Assembly: GCA_000435475.1 (NCBI GenBank)
Contig: FR896038.1
Location: 1-10,870, forward strand
DNA: 10,870 bases
From: Cryptobacterium sp. CAG:338
GTDB lineage: Bacteria > Actinomycetota > Coriobacteriia > Coriobacteriales > Eggerthellaceae
Direction: 5' to 3'
Every line of letters begins with the position of its first letter. Position 1 is the stretch's first letter. Shown piece by piece: positions 1 to 10,060 of this stretch. The position numbers and the translations under genes are program-made. A model generated the notes under the pieces. It was not told where the DNA came from and searched no databases. It worked only from the letters and a program-made list of their open reading frames with translations.

Positions 1-3000
1 GGTTTGGTAGACGCAAGCGGCAGCCTTACGCCTTCCACTCCGCAGTATGAAAACGAGGAAGGCACGGGGCTGGTGCCCGCATTCAATAGCTGGCAGCGTC
101 CCGACACAGACCATTTCGTCTACAACGGCGGCACCATTTCCAACCGCCTGACTGGTACCACCACGACGAACATGACCAAGTCGTGGGAAATCGCCGCGTT
201 TCAAGACAGCCTGCAAGACGTGGTGTGCACGTTCCAGGCGCAAAGCCGCGTGAAAGGCTCTGCTGACGATGCTGCTTGGGCTAACGTCAGCGGCGAAAGC
301 GCCACGCAGACGCTTTCTGGCTGGAATGCGGAGACACTCACTAAGACCATTACCGAAAGCTTCCCCAAATACGACTCGCAAGGCAGGGAGCTCGAGTACC
401 GTTGGTTGGAGACGAACGTGACGCTCGAGGGGCAAGCTACGTCGTTCCAGCAAAACGATGACGGTTCTGCCACGTTCCAGATTCAAGTGACCGACCCTGA
501 GGGCAGTTTGGAGACGTTAGAGTTTACGTCCACGCCCGTTACGACGACAAATGACGACGGCAGCATCGACACCGTCATCACCAACACATTCAACAACACT
601 ACCGATCAGCACGTGGACAAGTACTGGGAGCAGCCCGACGGCTCTCAGGCTCAGATTGCTCCGGATCCTAATTATTCCGATCCAAACGCGGTAATCCAGC
701 TATTCCAGGACGGGCAGCTCATCGGCGAGTTCACACTTGACGGCACAACCGATGAGACTGCTATGCGTATAGAGGGTCTGGGTGATGCGACTTGGCAGGA
801 AACGAGTTCTTACCATGCGGACTTCCAGAACCTACCTAAGTATTCTCCCGAGGGAAAGCGCTACACCTATCTTGTGCTTGAAAAGAGCAAAGAAGGATGG
901 ACGACTGAGCGTACATATGATGCTGAGACGCGTACCACGCGCATTGATAACTACCTCCCTGAAGGTGAAGGTTCTGAAATTCGCATTACTAAGAGTTGGA
1001 TCGATGGCGACGATGCAGCGCATCGCTACGATGTGCGCATCGACTTGGTGGCTGCGCGTGATATGTATTCGCAAGGAACCAATGCCGATGGCCAGCCCAA
1101 TGTGTCCTACACCAAGGGGCAGGTTGTCGCCACGGTCACGCTTTCTGCAGAAGAGTTATGGTATGGCGAGGTAGACGTACCTATCGGCGGGCTTACCTAC
1201 AATGATTTCATTGCGCAGGAAACAGCGTTAATTGCCGATGATGGCACTGAGTATCCCGTGTTGACGCGTGATCAGGCAGCTTTGGATCCTGAATACGAAG
1301 GCGAGCTCTGGATCAATGCAGGCTGGACTAATCCTGACAACCGTCGCGTTGCCACACCTGAACATGTTTACGAGGTGCGCTCCACTACCAATACAGCTAT
1401 TGGTTCAGTGGAGGCTACCAACCGTCGTCTTGGTCTGTTTGACCTCACTCTGACGAAAGACTGGGGCGACAGTTTGGGCGACTTCAATGAGGGAGACACC
1501 AATAACCCACGTCCCGAAGCGACATTTACTATCTCCTGCGCTGAAAATCCTGGAGCTTTTTCGCTTAACGAAGAGGGTAACTTAGTGGTGTCCGTGAGTG
1601 GTAATACGCTGCCTGTGACTGATGCGAATGGTAATCCCGTCAAGGCGGAAATCGTTGATACAAACGGCAATGCTGCTACAAATGGTAATGCGCGTATCTC
1701 GATCGACCGCAACCTGGCAAGTTCTACCTACCAATTATTTGGTTTACCCAAATATGATGCAAACGGCATGAATGTACACTACGATGTCGTTGAAAGTTGG
1801 ACGAGCGATTCGGGTGATTACCAGAGTACGAAAACAGTTGGTGATTACCTTGTCGAGGAAGGTGCCCGTCACTTCCATGACACCCAGACGATCAGCTTTG
1901 ATAACACGCGTTCTGGCACACGCGATATCGTGTTCTACAAAACATGGCACGATAACTATGTAAGCGAAACGCTCAATCAGCGTCCTGACATCTATCTTAC
2001 GCTGTACCGCGCTGTCCTAGACGAGGATGGTAACTTGAGCAAGCCGGAAGCAGTTCCCGGCTACATTCACTTCAGCTGGTCTGCCTTGGCAGAGAGTACC
2101 GATGCGGCAAACGAGCAGATGGTGACTATCTCTGGTCTGAGTAAGTACGACAGCAACGGCGCCGAATATATCTATTATGCAAGCGAAAGCATGTCAGCTG
2201 ACGGCGAATCCCTCGGATACGGAGACGTTCAGTTTGATTACAGCAGCATCGAGACAGCAGATGCAGACGAGGGCACAGACACGCAGGCTGCCCAGGGAGC
2301 CGATAATGCAGTCGAGGTTGATTCTGGTGCTGAAAGCGATGATCCTACGGTCGACGGTACCGGCTGGGCCATTCGTGAGGACGGCACGTTCGTCAATCGC
2401 CTGGATTCTGATCTGACGGTACAGGGCACCAAGCTGTGGGAAAACGTCCCAGGCAATGTGGACCAGGGCGATTTGCCCAAGGTGACTATCTACCTGCAGC
2501 AGAAGCTTGCGGGCGACGAAAACGCCTGGGGTTCTATGGTTGCTCACAAGAACGATGACGACACATGGACAGTCGACGGTGCTATTGCCCAGACGTCCGA
2601 GCTTTATCCAGAGGCGAACAACCAGTACACCTACACCATCGATCATACGGGTGATAATGTGGCCGGTTCGGAAGTAACCGATGACAACGCGCTGCCGCGT
2701 TACGATGAAAACGGCAACCTGTACGAGTATCGTGCCATCGAGGTCATCTGGGGTCTTGAGGGTCAACCAGGCGGCTTCACTGCCGATCAGGTCGATGGGC
2801 AGGACATTACCAAGCTGCTCAATGGCGAGCTCAGCCTGGTAGGAAATACTTACGTGGTTCAGCATGGCGAGTCCGGTTCGTTCCTGCTGCGCAATGTCTA
2901 TGAGGGCGACACGGGTAAGCTCACTGTCAAGAAGCTGTTCAGTGGCCGCGACGCGGACGATGCATACCCTGACGTAACGTTCGACGTGTATCGCTACTAC

Positions 3001-5184
3001 GTGGACGAAGAGGGTAATGTATCTGATGCGGGTTTGGCAGCCTCGCATACGGTGACTGGCGATGAGTTCAAGGCTGCTGATACGGCAAAGTCTGGTAACG
3101 CTTCCTATGAGTACACCTTCGAGAACTTGCCCATTTACGCGCCCGATGGTAGTCGTTGGATCTACTATGTAGTCGAGCATTCTATTAATGGCTATACGAC
3201 TACAGTGGGAACGGGGGACATCTCCGATATTGGGCAGCTGGACGCTGGAATTGAGGTCGGCAACGGCATGCGCTCAGAGAATCTAGGCACTTTCGATGGG
3301 CAGGGCGCTATCACTGATTCCGTCATCAAAGATGACGAGACCGTAGATGTGACTTTCGGAAATACTTATGCACCGGACAACGCGCAGCTGAACGGACAGA
3401 AGGTTTGGACCGACTATGGTGACATCTTCTCCGTGCGACCCGATCCTACAGAATTCCTGAAAAGTTTCATGTTAAAGCGCACTACCGCGAGTGGTATGAG
3501 TGAAGACGTAGTGCTGCAGTCGTCGGATTCCGCTGCCGACAATTACATTGTGTGGACAAATAGCGAAGACGGGGCAGAGAAGTGGACCTTCACCATCTCG
3601 AACGTGGAGAAGTGGGCACCTGATGGAACTGCGTGGAGTTATACACTGAAGGAAAATCTTGGAGATACGAGTTCTTATTACAACGTCGTAGGGTCCGATA
3701 GTTCTACGGTATCAGCTGATGCTGTAGGTGCGCAGTTTAGCTTCCAAAATGCACTTCGCGGACGTGCAGAAGTTCATAAAAAATGGATAGACGGCGATGA
3801 CCCTTATGATTTGCGTCCAGGGCAGGTGACGGTGCGTTTGCAAGCGCGTACAGCAGTTGCTGACACATCTGGCAACGTCACGGAAGACTATAGCGAATGG
3901 CAAGACGCCTATACAGTTCTGAGAGGCTTCGTGAATAGTGATGAAGAGCTAGACAACAACGGATTCTCTTCTGGTGACATGAATCGCACGCTGACGGCGA
4001 ATAATAGTTGGAGTGCGTCCTGGTCGCGGTTACCGGTGCTGGCAAGCCTGGATAGGACGAGCGGAACAAAAGTTTACGCAATTCAGTACCGCGCTGTGGA
4101 GGCTACCATTGGTATAGAGGGCGAAGAGGGGTATCAGGAGATAGCCGCCCCGAACGATGATGGAAAATACGAGGACAATTATTATCCGTATCAACCTGAC
4201 CAGAGTGATACCGGCGCTTGGACTGGCGATGCTCAAAATGGTTGGTCGACAACCATTAGCAACGAGCTGAAGGACACGAGCATCTCTGCCACCAAGACTT
4301 GGGACGACCAGGAAGATGCTTGGGACACTCGTCCTGCTGGTGAGGAGTCCAATGAGTGGACGGCTACGTTCTTCTTGCAGCACTCGACAGATGACGGCAA
4401 GACATGGGAGTGGGTCGTCGAGGCCGATTCCGGTGCAAACCCGAGCGGCAGCGCATCGCAAACTGGCGTGGTCCGGCTGACGGTTTCCGGTTCAGACGAA
4501 ACTGCATCGGCTACCTGGAACTACCTGCCTCAGTATGATACGAGTGGCAAAGAATACCAGTATCGTGTGGTTGAACAGGTGCCCGGCAGCTACGACGTTC
4601 CTGGTGCAACTCAAGTTGCAGACACTGACACCGCTCACCGCTACTATGTGGTCTCGACGACTGCGGGTATCGGTGATGTTTCGAGTACACAATCGTTCAC
4701 TAATAATCTGCGTACGGTCGACCTCACCGGCACCAAGCAGTGGGAGGACTTCGGTAGCGGTTTGGCGCCCGAATTCGATGAAAACGATCTTCCGGAGATG
4801 ACGCTCTGGCGCGCTGTTGACAACGGAGATGGTACTTTTGGGCAGGCCGAGAGCGTGCTGAAGTATGGCAACCCGGCACCCCAGCCCACGTGGACCAAAA
4901 ACGGCAATGGTACATGGACGTTTGCCTACAGCGACCTACCTGCCGCGAATGCGAGTGACCAGGAATACGTCTACTGGGCTACGGAGTCTGCGGGCTCCGG
5001 CAACACGGGCGGCTTCTACCCCGTGGCTTCTCCCCCGTGTATGGAACCGGTGGCACCCAGAGCGAAGAGACGCACGGGGCTGGCGGCACGACGGTCGACA
5101 AGGATGCGTCGGCAGGCGAGGAAGGCCAGCAAACCAACGAGACCATCACCAACACGGCAACCAAGCTCTCGCTCGACAAAATAA
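1..5184 (+). CDS. Giant Cna B-type surface adhesin, N-proximal fragment (5' end outside window; frameshifted at about 5035)
   Basis: This is the stalk of a very large cell-surface protein, probably an adhesin. The frame is open from base 1, so the true start and secretion signal lie upstream; the TTG at base 4 has no support as a start. It contains about eleven Cna B-like modules of 110-180 residues. Each opens with Lys-x-Trp/Phe (Lys codons at 178, 619, 991, 1456, 1939, 2431, 2932, 3400, 3778, 4294, 4735). Most have a turn such as LPKYDANG followed by a Tyr-x-x-x-Glu motif, and each ends in an Asn strand (NRL, NTF, GNTYAP). In the Cna B family these Lys, Glu and Asn residues make an internal isopeptide bond. 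The homologous protein sequence stops near base 5035; the last 50 or so codons, rich in Arg, Pro and Ser, are out-of-frame translation. The rest of the protein continues in frames 3 and 2. The ligand is not predictable. Class is confident; exact function is unknown. Confidence 0.85.
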   Translation, partial: GLVDASGSLTPSTPQYENEEGTGLVPAFNSWQRPDTDHFVYNGGTISNRLTGTTTTNMTKSWEIAAFQDSLQDVVCTFQAQSRVKGSADDAAWANVSGESATQTLSGWNAETLTKTITESFPKYDSQGRELEYRWLETNVTLEGQATSFQQNDDGSATFQIQVTDPEGSLETLEFTSTPVTTTNDDGSIDTVITNTFNNTTDQHVDKYWEQPDGSQAQIAPDPNYSDPNAVIQLFQDGQLIGEFTLDGTTDETAMRIEGLGDATWQETSSYHADFQNLPKYSPEGKRYTYLVLEKSKEGWTTERTYDAETRTTRIDNYLPEGEGSEIRITKSWIDGDDAAHRYDVRIDLVAARDMYSQGTNADGQPNVSYTKGQVVATVTLSAEELWYGEVDVPIGGLTYNDFIAQETALIADDGTEYPVLTRDQAALDPEYEGELWINAGWTNPDNRRVATPEHVYEVRSTTNTAIGSVEATNRRLGLFDLTLTKDWGDSLGDFNEGDTNNPRPEATFTISCAENPGAFSLNEEGNLVVSVSGNTLPVTDANGNPVKAEIVDTNGNAATNGNARISIDRNLASSTYQLFGLPKYDANGMNVHYDVVESWTSDSGDYQSTKTVGDYLVEEGARHFHDTQTISFDNTRSGTRDIVFYKTWHDNYVSETLNQRPDIYLTLYRAVLDEDGNLSKPEAVPGYIHFSWSALAESTDAANEQMVTISGLSKYDSNGAEYIYYASESMSADGESLGYGDVQFDYSSIETADADEGTDTQAAQGADNAVEVDSGAESDDPTVDGTGWAIREDGTFVNRLDSDLTVQGTKLWENVPGNVDQGDLPKVTIYLQQKLAGDENAWGSMVAHKNDDDTWTVDGAIAQTSELYPEANNQYTYTIDHTGDNVAGSEVTDDNALPRYDENGNLYEYRAIEVIWGLEGQPGGFTADQVDGQDITKLLNGELSLVGNTYVVQHGESGSFLLRNVYEGDTGKLTVKKLFSGRDADDAYPDVTFDVYRYYVDEEGNVSDAGLAASHTVTGDEFKAADTAKSGNASYEYTFENLPIYAPDGSRWIYYVVEHSINGYTTTVGTGDISDIGQLDAGIEVGNGMRSENLGTFDGQGAITDSVIKDDETVDVTFGNTYAPDNAQLNGQKVWTDYGDIFSVRPDPTEFLKSFMLKRTTASGMSEDVVLQSSDSAADNYIVWTNSEDGAEKWTFTISNVEKWAPDGTAWSYTLKENLGDTSSYYNVVGSDSSTVSADAVGAQFSFQNALRGRAEVHKKWIDGDDPYDLRPGQVTVRLQARTAVADTSGNVTEDYSEWQDAYTVLRGFVNSDEELDNNGFSSGDMNRTLTANNSWSASWSRLPVLASLDRTSGTKVYAIQYRAVEATIGIEGEEGYQEIAAPNDDGKYEDNYYPYQPDQSDTGAWTGDAQNGWSTTISNELKDTSISATKTWDDQEDAWDTRPAGEESNEWTATFFLQHSTDDGKTWEWVVEADSGANPSGSASQTGVVRLTVSGSDETASATWNYLPQYDTSGKEYQYRVVEQVPGSYDVPGATQVADTDTAHRYYVVSTTAGIGDVSSTQSFTNNLRTVDLTGTKQWEDFGSGLAPEFDENDLPEMTLWRAVDNGDGTFGQAESVLKYGNPAPQPTWTKNGNGTWTFAYSDLPAANASDQEYVYWATESAGSGNTGGFYPVASPPCMEPVAPRAKRRTGLAARRSTRMRRQARKASKPTRPSPTRQPSSRSTK
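170..5160 (+). repeat. Array of eleven divergent Cna B-type modules (protein-level repeat)
   Basis: The modules start near 170, 610, 980, 1445, 1930, 2420, 2920, 3390, 3770, 4285 and 4725. They are too diverged to be obvious DNA repeats but share a protein pattern: Lys-x-Trp/Phe, then often Arg-Pro and a valine/leucine-rich strand, then a Pro/Lys-Tyr-Asp-x-x-Gly turn, Tyr-x-x-x-Glu, and a closing Asn strand. Ten of eleven keep the Glu. The third module (980-1430) has Ser (codon 1381) at that place and lacks the usual turn. The first bases of the window, ending in SNRL, are the last strand of a further upstream module. Confidence 0.8.
2242..2367 (+). other. Acidic, low-complexity insert in the fifth Cna B module
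   Basis: This stretch of about 42 residues is rich in Asp, Glu, Ala, Ser and Thr and has no recognisable strand pattern. It sits immediately before the last strand of its module (FVNRL). It is probably a flexible exposed loop or linker; a protease-sensitive or spacer role is inference only. Confidence 0.6.
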
Positions 5185-5306
5185 GCAACTGGGAGCAAGG
5201 CGAATCGCTTAATGATATTGAGCTTTCCGTGCAATCGCGTAATGACAACAAGACCTACGGTGTGTGGCAGCGCGATGAAGCTGGCAGCGGCCCCACGTGG
5301 GCGCGG
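5032..5306 (+). pseudogene. Middle fragment of the giant adhesin, readable only in frame 3
   Basis: Between two apparent one-base losses, the adhesin reads on only in frame 3. After the C run at 5032-5036 this frame gives a Gly/Thr/Glu-rich linker and then ETITNTATKL, the Asn-bearing last strand that completes the eleventh Cna B module. Next comes LSLDKIS (Lys codon at 5178), which opens the first SpaA-like module. Around 5304 the meaningful reading moves to frame 2, starting GFPWTLLSGG and reaching YKVVETGDVPNGY, the Glu signature of that same module. So both flanking modules are complete only if the three frames are joined. The in-frame ATG at 5037 has no ribosome binding site and is not a separate gene. 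Whether the breaks are real mutations or sequencing errors cannot be decided here. Confidence 0.8.
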
Positions 5307-8300
5307 GCTTCCCGTGGACGCTGCTTTCCGGAGGTACTAAAGAGGAGGTCATGGTTGAAGCCAACGAGATGAGAGGCGAGGCTAGCGGGTATATCGTCGG
5401 CCTGCCTGAGGGTGACTACAAGGTGGTCGAGACCGGGGATGTGCCGAATGGCTACGCTATAGCGCCTGAAGTGTATTTCAAGATCAATGCAAACGGTACT
5501 GCTACGTTTGAAGGTGCCTATATTGACGGCGAGAAAGTCACTACAAATGTACAAGATGTGGTTATCGACACCGAAAACGGCGTCCACGCTATCGAGTTGA
5601 CTGCTGAGGATCCGGTTCTGCGTGGTCACCTGCAGCTGACTAAGTACGTATCGGATGACGGCACCGCGGACGGGGCCAATCGTTCAGCGCTTGCAGGCGC
5701 TACGTTCAGCTTATATCGTCAGGGTGAGAGCGGGGTTGACCAGCTCGTAGCCGAGGGACTCACGAGCAACGCGCAGGGCGTTGTCACGACGGTGAACAGT
5801 AACGTGGAGGTTACAGAAGAGTTCGCCGCTGCGTACGATAACAAGTACGGTCAGCTGAGGGATGGTCTGCCTGAGGGCACGTACTACTTCGTCGAGATCT
5901 CCACCACGTCGGGCGCCGTTCTGCCGAGCGGTGATGCAGCAAAGAGCCCCACGCTCACCATCACACAGGACAACCACTACGACTATACCGAGCAGGTAGT
6001 TAGCCGCACCATGGAGAACGAGAAGTTCAACGCCACGGTGATTCTGCACAAGTACGACACGGCTGATAACGCGGGCATCGAAGGAATCAACTTCACGTTG
6101 TCCTATACGCCTGAAGGTTCTACCACGGCATCGAGCCGCACGGTGACCACGGGCGCTGGCGGCGAGCTCAAGCTCGAGAACCTCGAAAAAGGCAGCTACA
6201 TTCTCACCGAGCAGTCCAATTCGGGCTATGCCAACAGTGGTTTTGGCGCGTCGTTCACCATAGGCAACGAGGACGACGACCAGACATTCGACATCAAGAA
6301 CGTTTCGGATGGCGCGGGTATCGACTTCAAGGTGACGAGTGGCGAAGGAGATTATACCGACGGCACGGGGATCCCCAACGTTCGCTCCGAGGGACAGGTC
6401 ACGCTCAACAAGAGCGGCAATAACACTGCCATCGACGCGACGTTCGACTTGCAGATGAAGACCGAGGATGGTTCGTGGTCAACCGTGGTACCTGGCCTTG
6501 AGACGGCGAACAAATACGAGCTTACGTGGGACAAAGATGGCCTGACAGCAACGGCGACGGATGCGGGCGACGAGAATCGCGGCGTCTTGGTTGTGACGGG
6601 CCTTACGTGGAACACGTATCGCTTCGTGGAGACGGCGACGGCGCCGGGGTATCTGCCTGACAACACCAATGGCGACATCACGAGCAGCGAGTTCACTATC
6701 GGACGCACTACGCAAAATATGGCAACGAGTGTGACAGTGCAGAACAGCCAGACAGAACTGCGCATTAACAAACAGAGTCCGACTGGTGAGATTCTGAATG
6801 GTGCTAAATTTACCGTGACGCCGGTAGGGGATAGTACGTTCGCTGACCCCACAGTGCTCGGCAGTGCCTATCAGAACGGCGTCATCACACTTACCACGGC
6901 GGATACTGGTATTGCCACGCTCAAGGGTCAGCTTGTAGTCGGTGGCACATATGAGATCTACGAGGTCGCCGGCCCTTCGGGCTATAATCCGATCGATGCT
7001 AAGTTCCGCGTGCATGTGGAGAATGACGGCTACCTGACGGTCGTCGATGATCAAGGCAAGGAGGTCCAGCTGCCTGATGGCTATAAACGCACCAACATCG
7101 ACGGCACAGGCACCGAGGCGTTCTCGTTTGTCGCTACCAACGAGCCTATGGCTATTAAGCTCACGAAGACAAGTGCAGCAGAAAATCACCTATACCTTGA
7201 GGGTGCCGAGTTTCGTCTCACGGGCCAGGTGATGAATGACGGCAATACAGTACATACCTACACCACCAATAAGGACGGCATCATCGAAATCACAGATGGT
7301 CTCATGGGTGGTGTCAAGTACACACTGACCGAAAATGTGGTACCTGCGGGTTATATTGCAATGGATTCTCTCTATTTCAAAATGGACGACCGCGGTGAGA
7401 TCGTTGTGACAGATATTGATGGAAACCCACTTGATCAGGAAGACTGGCCCGCAGGCTGGGGAGTCAAGGATGACAAGATCTCTTTCACGGCTGCCGACGA
7501 ACCTACGCGCCTTACTATTGAAAAAGTTGATGGAGGCAACAACGAAAAGAAGCTTTCGGGCGCTGAGTTTAGTGTAACTCCAGTCGAGGGAAGCAAGTTT
7601 GCTAATGGATCAACCAAGACCAAGGTGCTCACGACCGATGAAGAGGGAACTGACAGTTTAGTTGCTGATCTCGTAGTAGGCAGCAGTTATACCATTGAAG
7701 AGACAAAAGCGCCCGATGGTTACACCAAGATTGACAGATCTATGACCATTACGGTGCAAGAGAATGGCTCGATTTGTATCGCTGAGGGTACAACTGCACC
7801 GAGTCAGTTCGTTATAAGCGATGATGGCACTGTGCAGGTGTTTACAGGAACGGTAACAAACGATCCAACAGAGTTGACGCTTAATAAGATCGACTCGACG
7901 ACAAATCAAGCACTTGCAGGTGCTAAGTTTGAGCTTACAGGTAAATTTGCGAACGGCAGCACTAGTCAGACGCTTGATGCTGCAACCGATTCAACAGTAC
8001 AGCTTGATAAGGCATTACTCATCGCCGATGGCAAAACACAGTACACTCTGACGGAAACTGGAGCACCAGGGGGTTACGAGTGCATTCAGCAGTCACTGGT
8101 GTTTACCGTATCCGAAGCTGGCGTTATTACGCCTGTTGATGCATCTGCGGCACAAGCGGCAGGCTGGTCTGTCGGCAAGGATGGTATTAGTGTTACTGCA
8201 GCAGATAAGCCTATCGAAATTGACCTAGTGAAACTTGGTACAGATTCTGGTACTAAGGAACTCACAGGTTCAGAATTCCTTGTTAAACCAGTTGAAGGTA

Positions 8301-10060
8301 GTTCGTTTGCCAATGCTTCCAAAGAAGAAAACGAAAACGGTATTGTAGTAACGCCTGAAAATATTGGTACAAAGCTTGATATTAAACTTAAAGTAGGCAA
8401 CGCCTACACCATCGAGGAGACTTTAGCGCCAACTGGATATGAAACAATTATCGGCACGCTTACCTTTGCGATAAATGATGATGGTACACTCGTCAAAGAA
8501 AGTGGTTCAGACGCGTGGACGATTTCCGAAAATGGCGGAGTTGCTGTTATAACCGCAACAGACAAACCTATAGAAGTCGTACTTGCCAAGACGAGCAGCG
8601 CAAATGAGCAACTTGCACTAACTGGTGCAGTGTTTGAACTGTATCGCGGTGCTTCGGCTGCTGAGGGCGACTTCGTAGAACAAGTATCTACAGGTACAGA
8701 CGGCACCATCGCACTCGAAAACCTCGTGGGTGGCGAAACCTATACTCTGCGTGAAGTAACGGCTCCTGCAGGTTACGAGCTACTGCCCGACGTGACCTTT
8801 ACAGTTAAAACCGATGGTACTGTAACGTTGTCAGAAAATGCGCCTGCAGGTTATACCGTCACAGAAGGCGAAGACGGAGTGGTAACCTTCACGGCGGCTG
8901 ATACGCCTATCGAGGCACAGCTGGTAAAGACCGATGAAGCTGGTACGCCGCTCGCGGGTGCAGTATTCAGCATTCAAGGCACTTTCACTGGCGACTATGC
9001 GCAGGAGCGAGAAATCACGCTCGATCCTACCGGCGAGGATGGAATAACTTCTATTCCTGTGGCAGCGCTTATTGCAAACGAAACCTACACGATAGCTGAG
9101 CTCACCGCTCCCGACGGGTATGAGCGCGCGGGTAGTGTTAAGTTTACCGTTGCAGCTGATGGAACAATTACGATTCTCTCCGACGATGCTAATGCAGCGT
9201 CGAGCAGTAACAATACAGCAACGGGTGATACCAACACGGTATCGGGTGACAATAGCGCAATGGTAAACAATGGAGGGGCTTCTGCTGTCGCCGGAACAAA
9301 CGGCACGGGCACCTTCGCCGCTTCTTCTAAGGGTACGATGGCAGTAATTACAGCGACCAACCACCCAGTTGAGATAACCATTACTAAGACCGATGGTGCG
9401 CAAGGCTTATTACCAGGTGCTGAGTTTACGGCAACTTCAACCGATGGAACTGGCGGCGCAACAGGATCTGTTCATAGTGTTACGGCAGTTACGGGTGAAG
9501 ATGGTGTAGCAGTTTTGTCAGGTCTTATCGCGGGCAAAGAATACACTCTTGCTGAAACCAAGGCACCTGCGGGGTACGAGCTGTTAACTGACACGCTTAC
9601 CTTTACCGTGCAGCCTGATGGCACTATTGATGCAGGATTACTTCCTCCTGCAGCGTTCTCGATCGGTATCACAAAAGACGCAGTATCGGTAACGGATAAC
9701 CCCTTGGAGGTCTCGCTGGTAAAGCAAGCATCTAACGGAGCACCGCTCGCGGGTGCGGAGTTCACAGTGGAAGGCGAATTCCCCGATGGTCAAACCAGCA
9801 AGACCTTTACTTCGGATGAGAGCGGCATCGTGTTTAATCAGTTGCAGCTTACTGGGTCTGCCGAAGGTACATGCTATTCCGTAACTGAAACAAAGGCTCC
9901 TGATGGATATGCCCAGCCTGAAGGTTCGCTCAATTTGCTGGTATATGAAGACGGAAGCGTGCAGATCGCCGAGAGTTCATCGGCAGATATGAAACAGTAT
10001 GCTTCGGTTGCTTTCACCAGTGGAACTGCGGTTGTTACGCTGAACAACGAGCCACTTCCT
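5160..10060 (+). repeat. Array of thirteen SpaA/prealbumin-like modules (protein-level repeat)
   Basis: All thirteen modules keep the first-strand Lys: LSLDK, LQLTK, VILHK, VTLNK, LRINK, IKLTK, LTIEK, LTLNK, IDLVK, VVLAK, AQLVK, ITITK and VSLVK. All thirteen also keep the Glu of the YxxxE signature. The first module spans the second frameshift and is complete only across frames 3 and 2. From the fifth module on, most copies carry an extra segment before the last strand, typically W-x-V/I-x-x-(D/E) and then T-A-A-D-x-P or T-N-x-P. Modules starting at 6755, 7508 and 8216 share V-x-P-V-x-x-S-x-F-A. Those at 7151, 7871, 8912 and 9707 instead have L-T-G or a similar glycine strand. Confidence 0.8.

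Noticed and set aside
2194..3180. A 328-codon open frame on the minus strand
   Set aside because: It lies wholly opposite well-supported Cna B modules, lacks a recognisable domain, and its length follows from the codon bias of the plus-strand gene.
5032..5036. Phase-variable C tract
   Set aside because: Five C is short for slipped-strand switching, and the second break has only three G. Error or decay explains both better.
5028..5040. Programmed -1 ribosomal frameshift at T-CCC-CCG
   Set aside because: It is not a canonical X-XXY-YYZ slippery site. A second, unrelated -1 change would be needed 270 bases later at a site (CGG-GCT) with no slippery character.
5297..5299. GTG as the real start of the second adhesin fragment
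   Set aside because: There is no ribosome binding site or signal peptide, and it falls inside a module whose first half is readable just upstream in frame 3.
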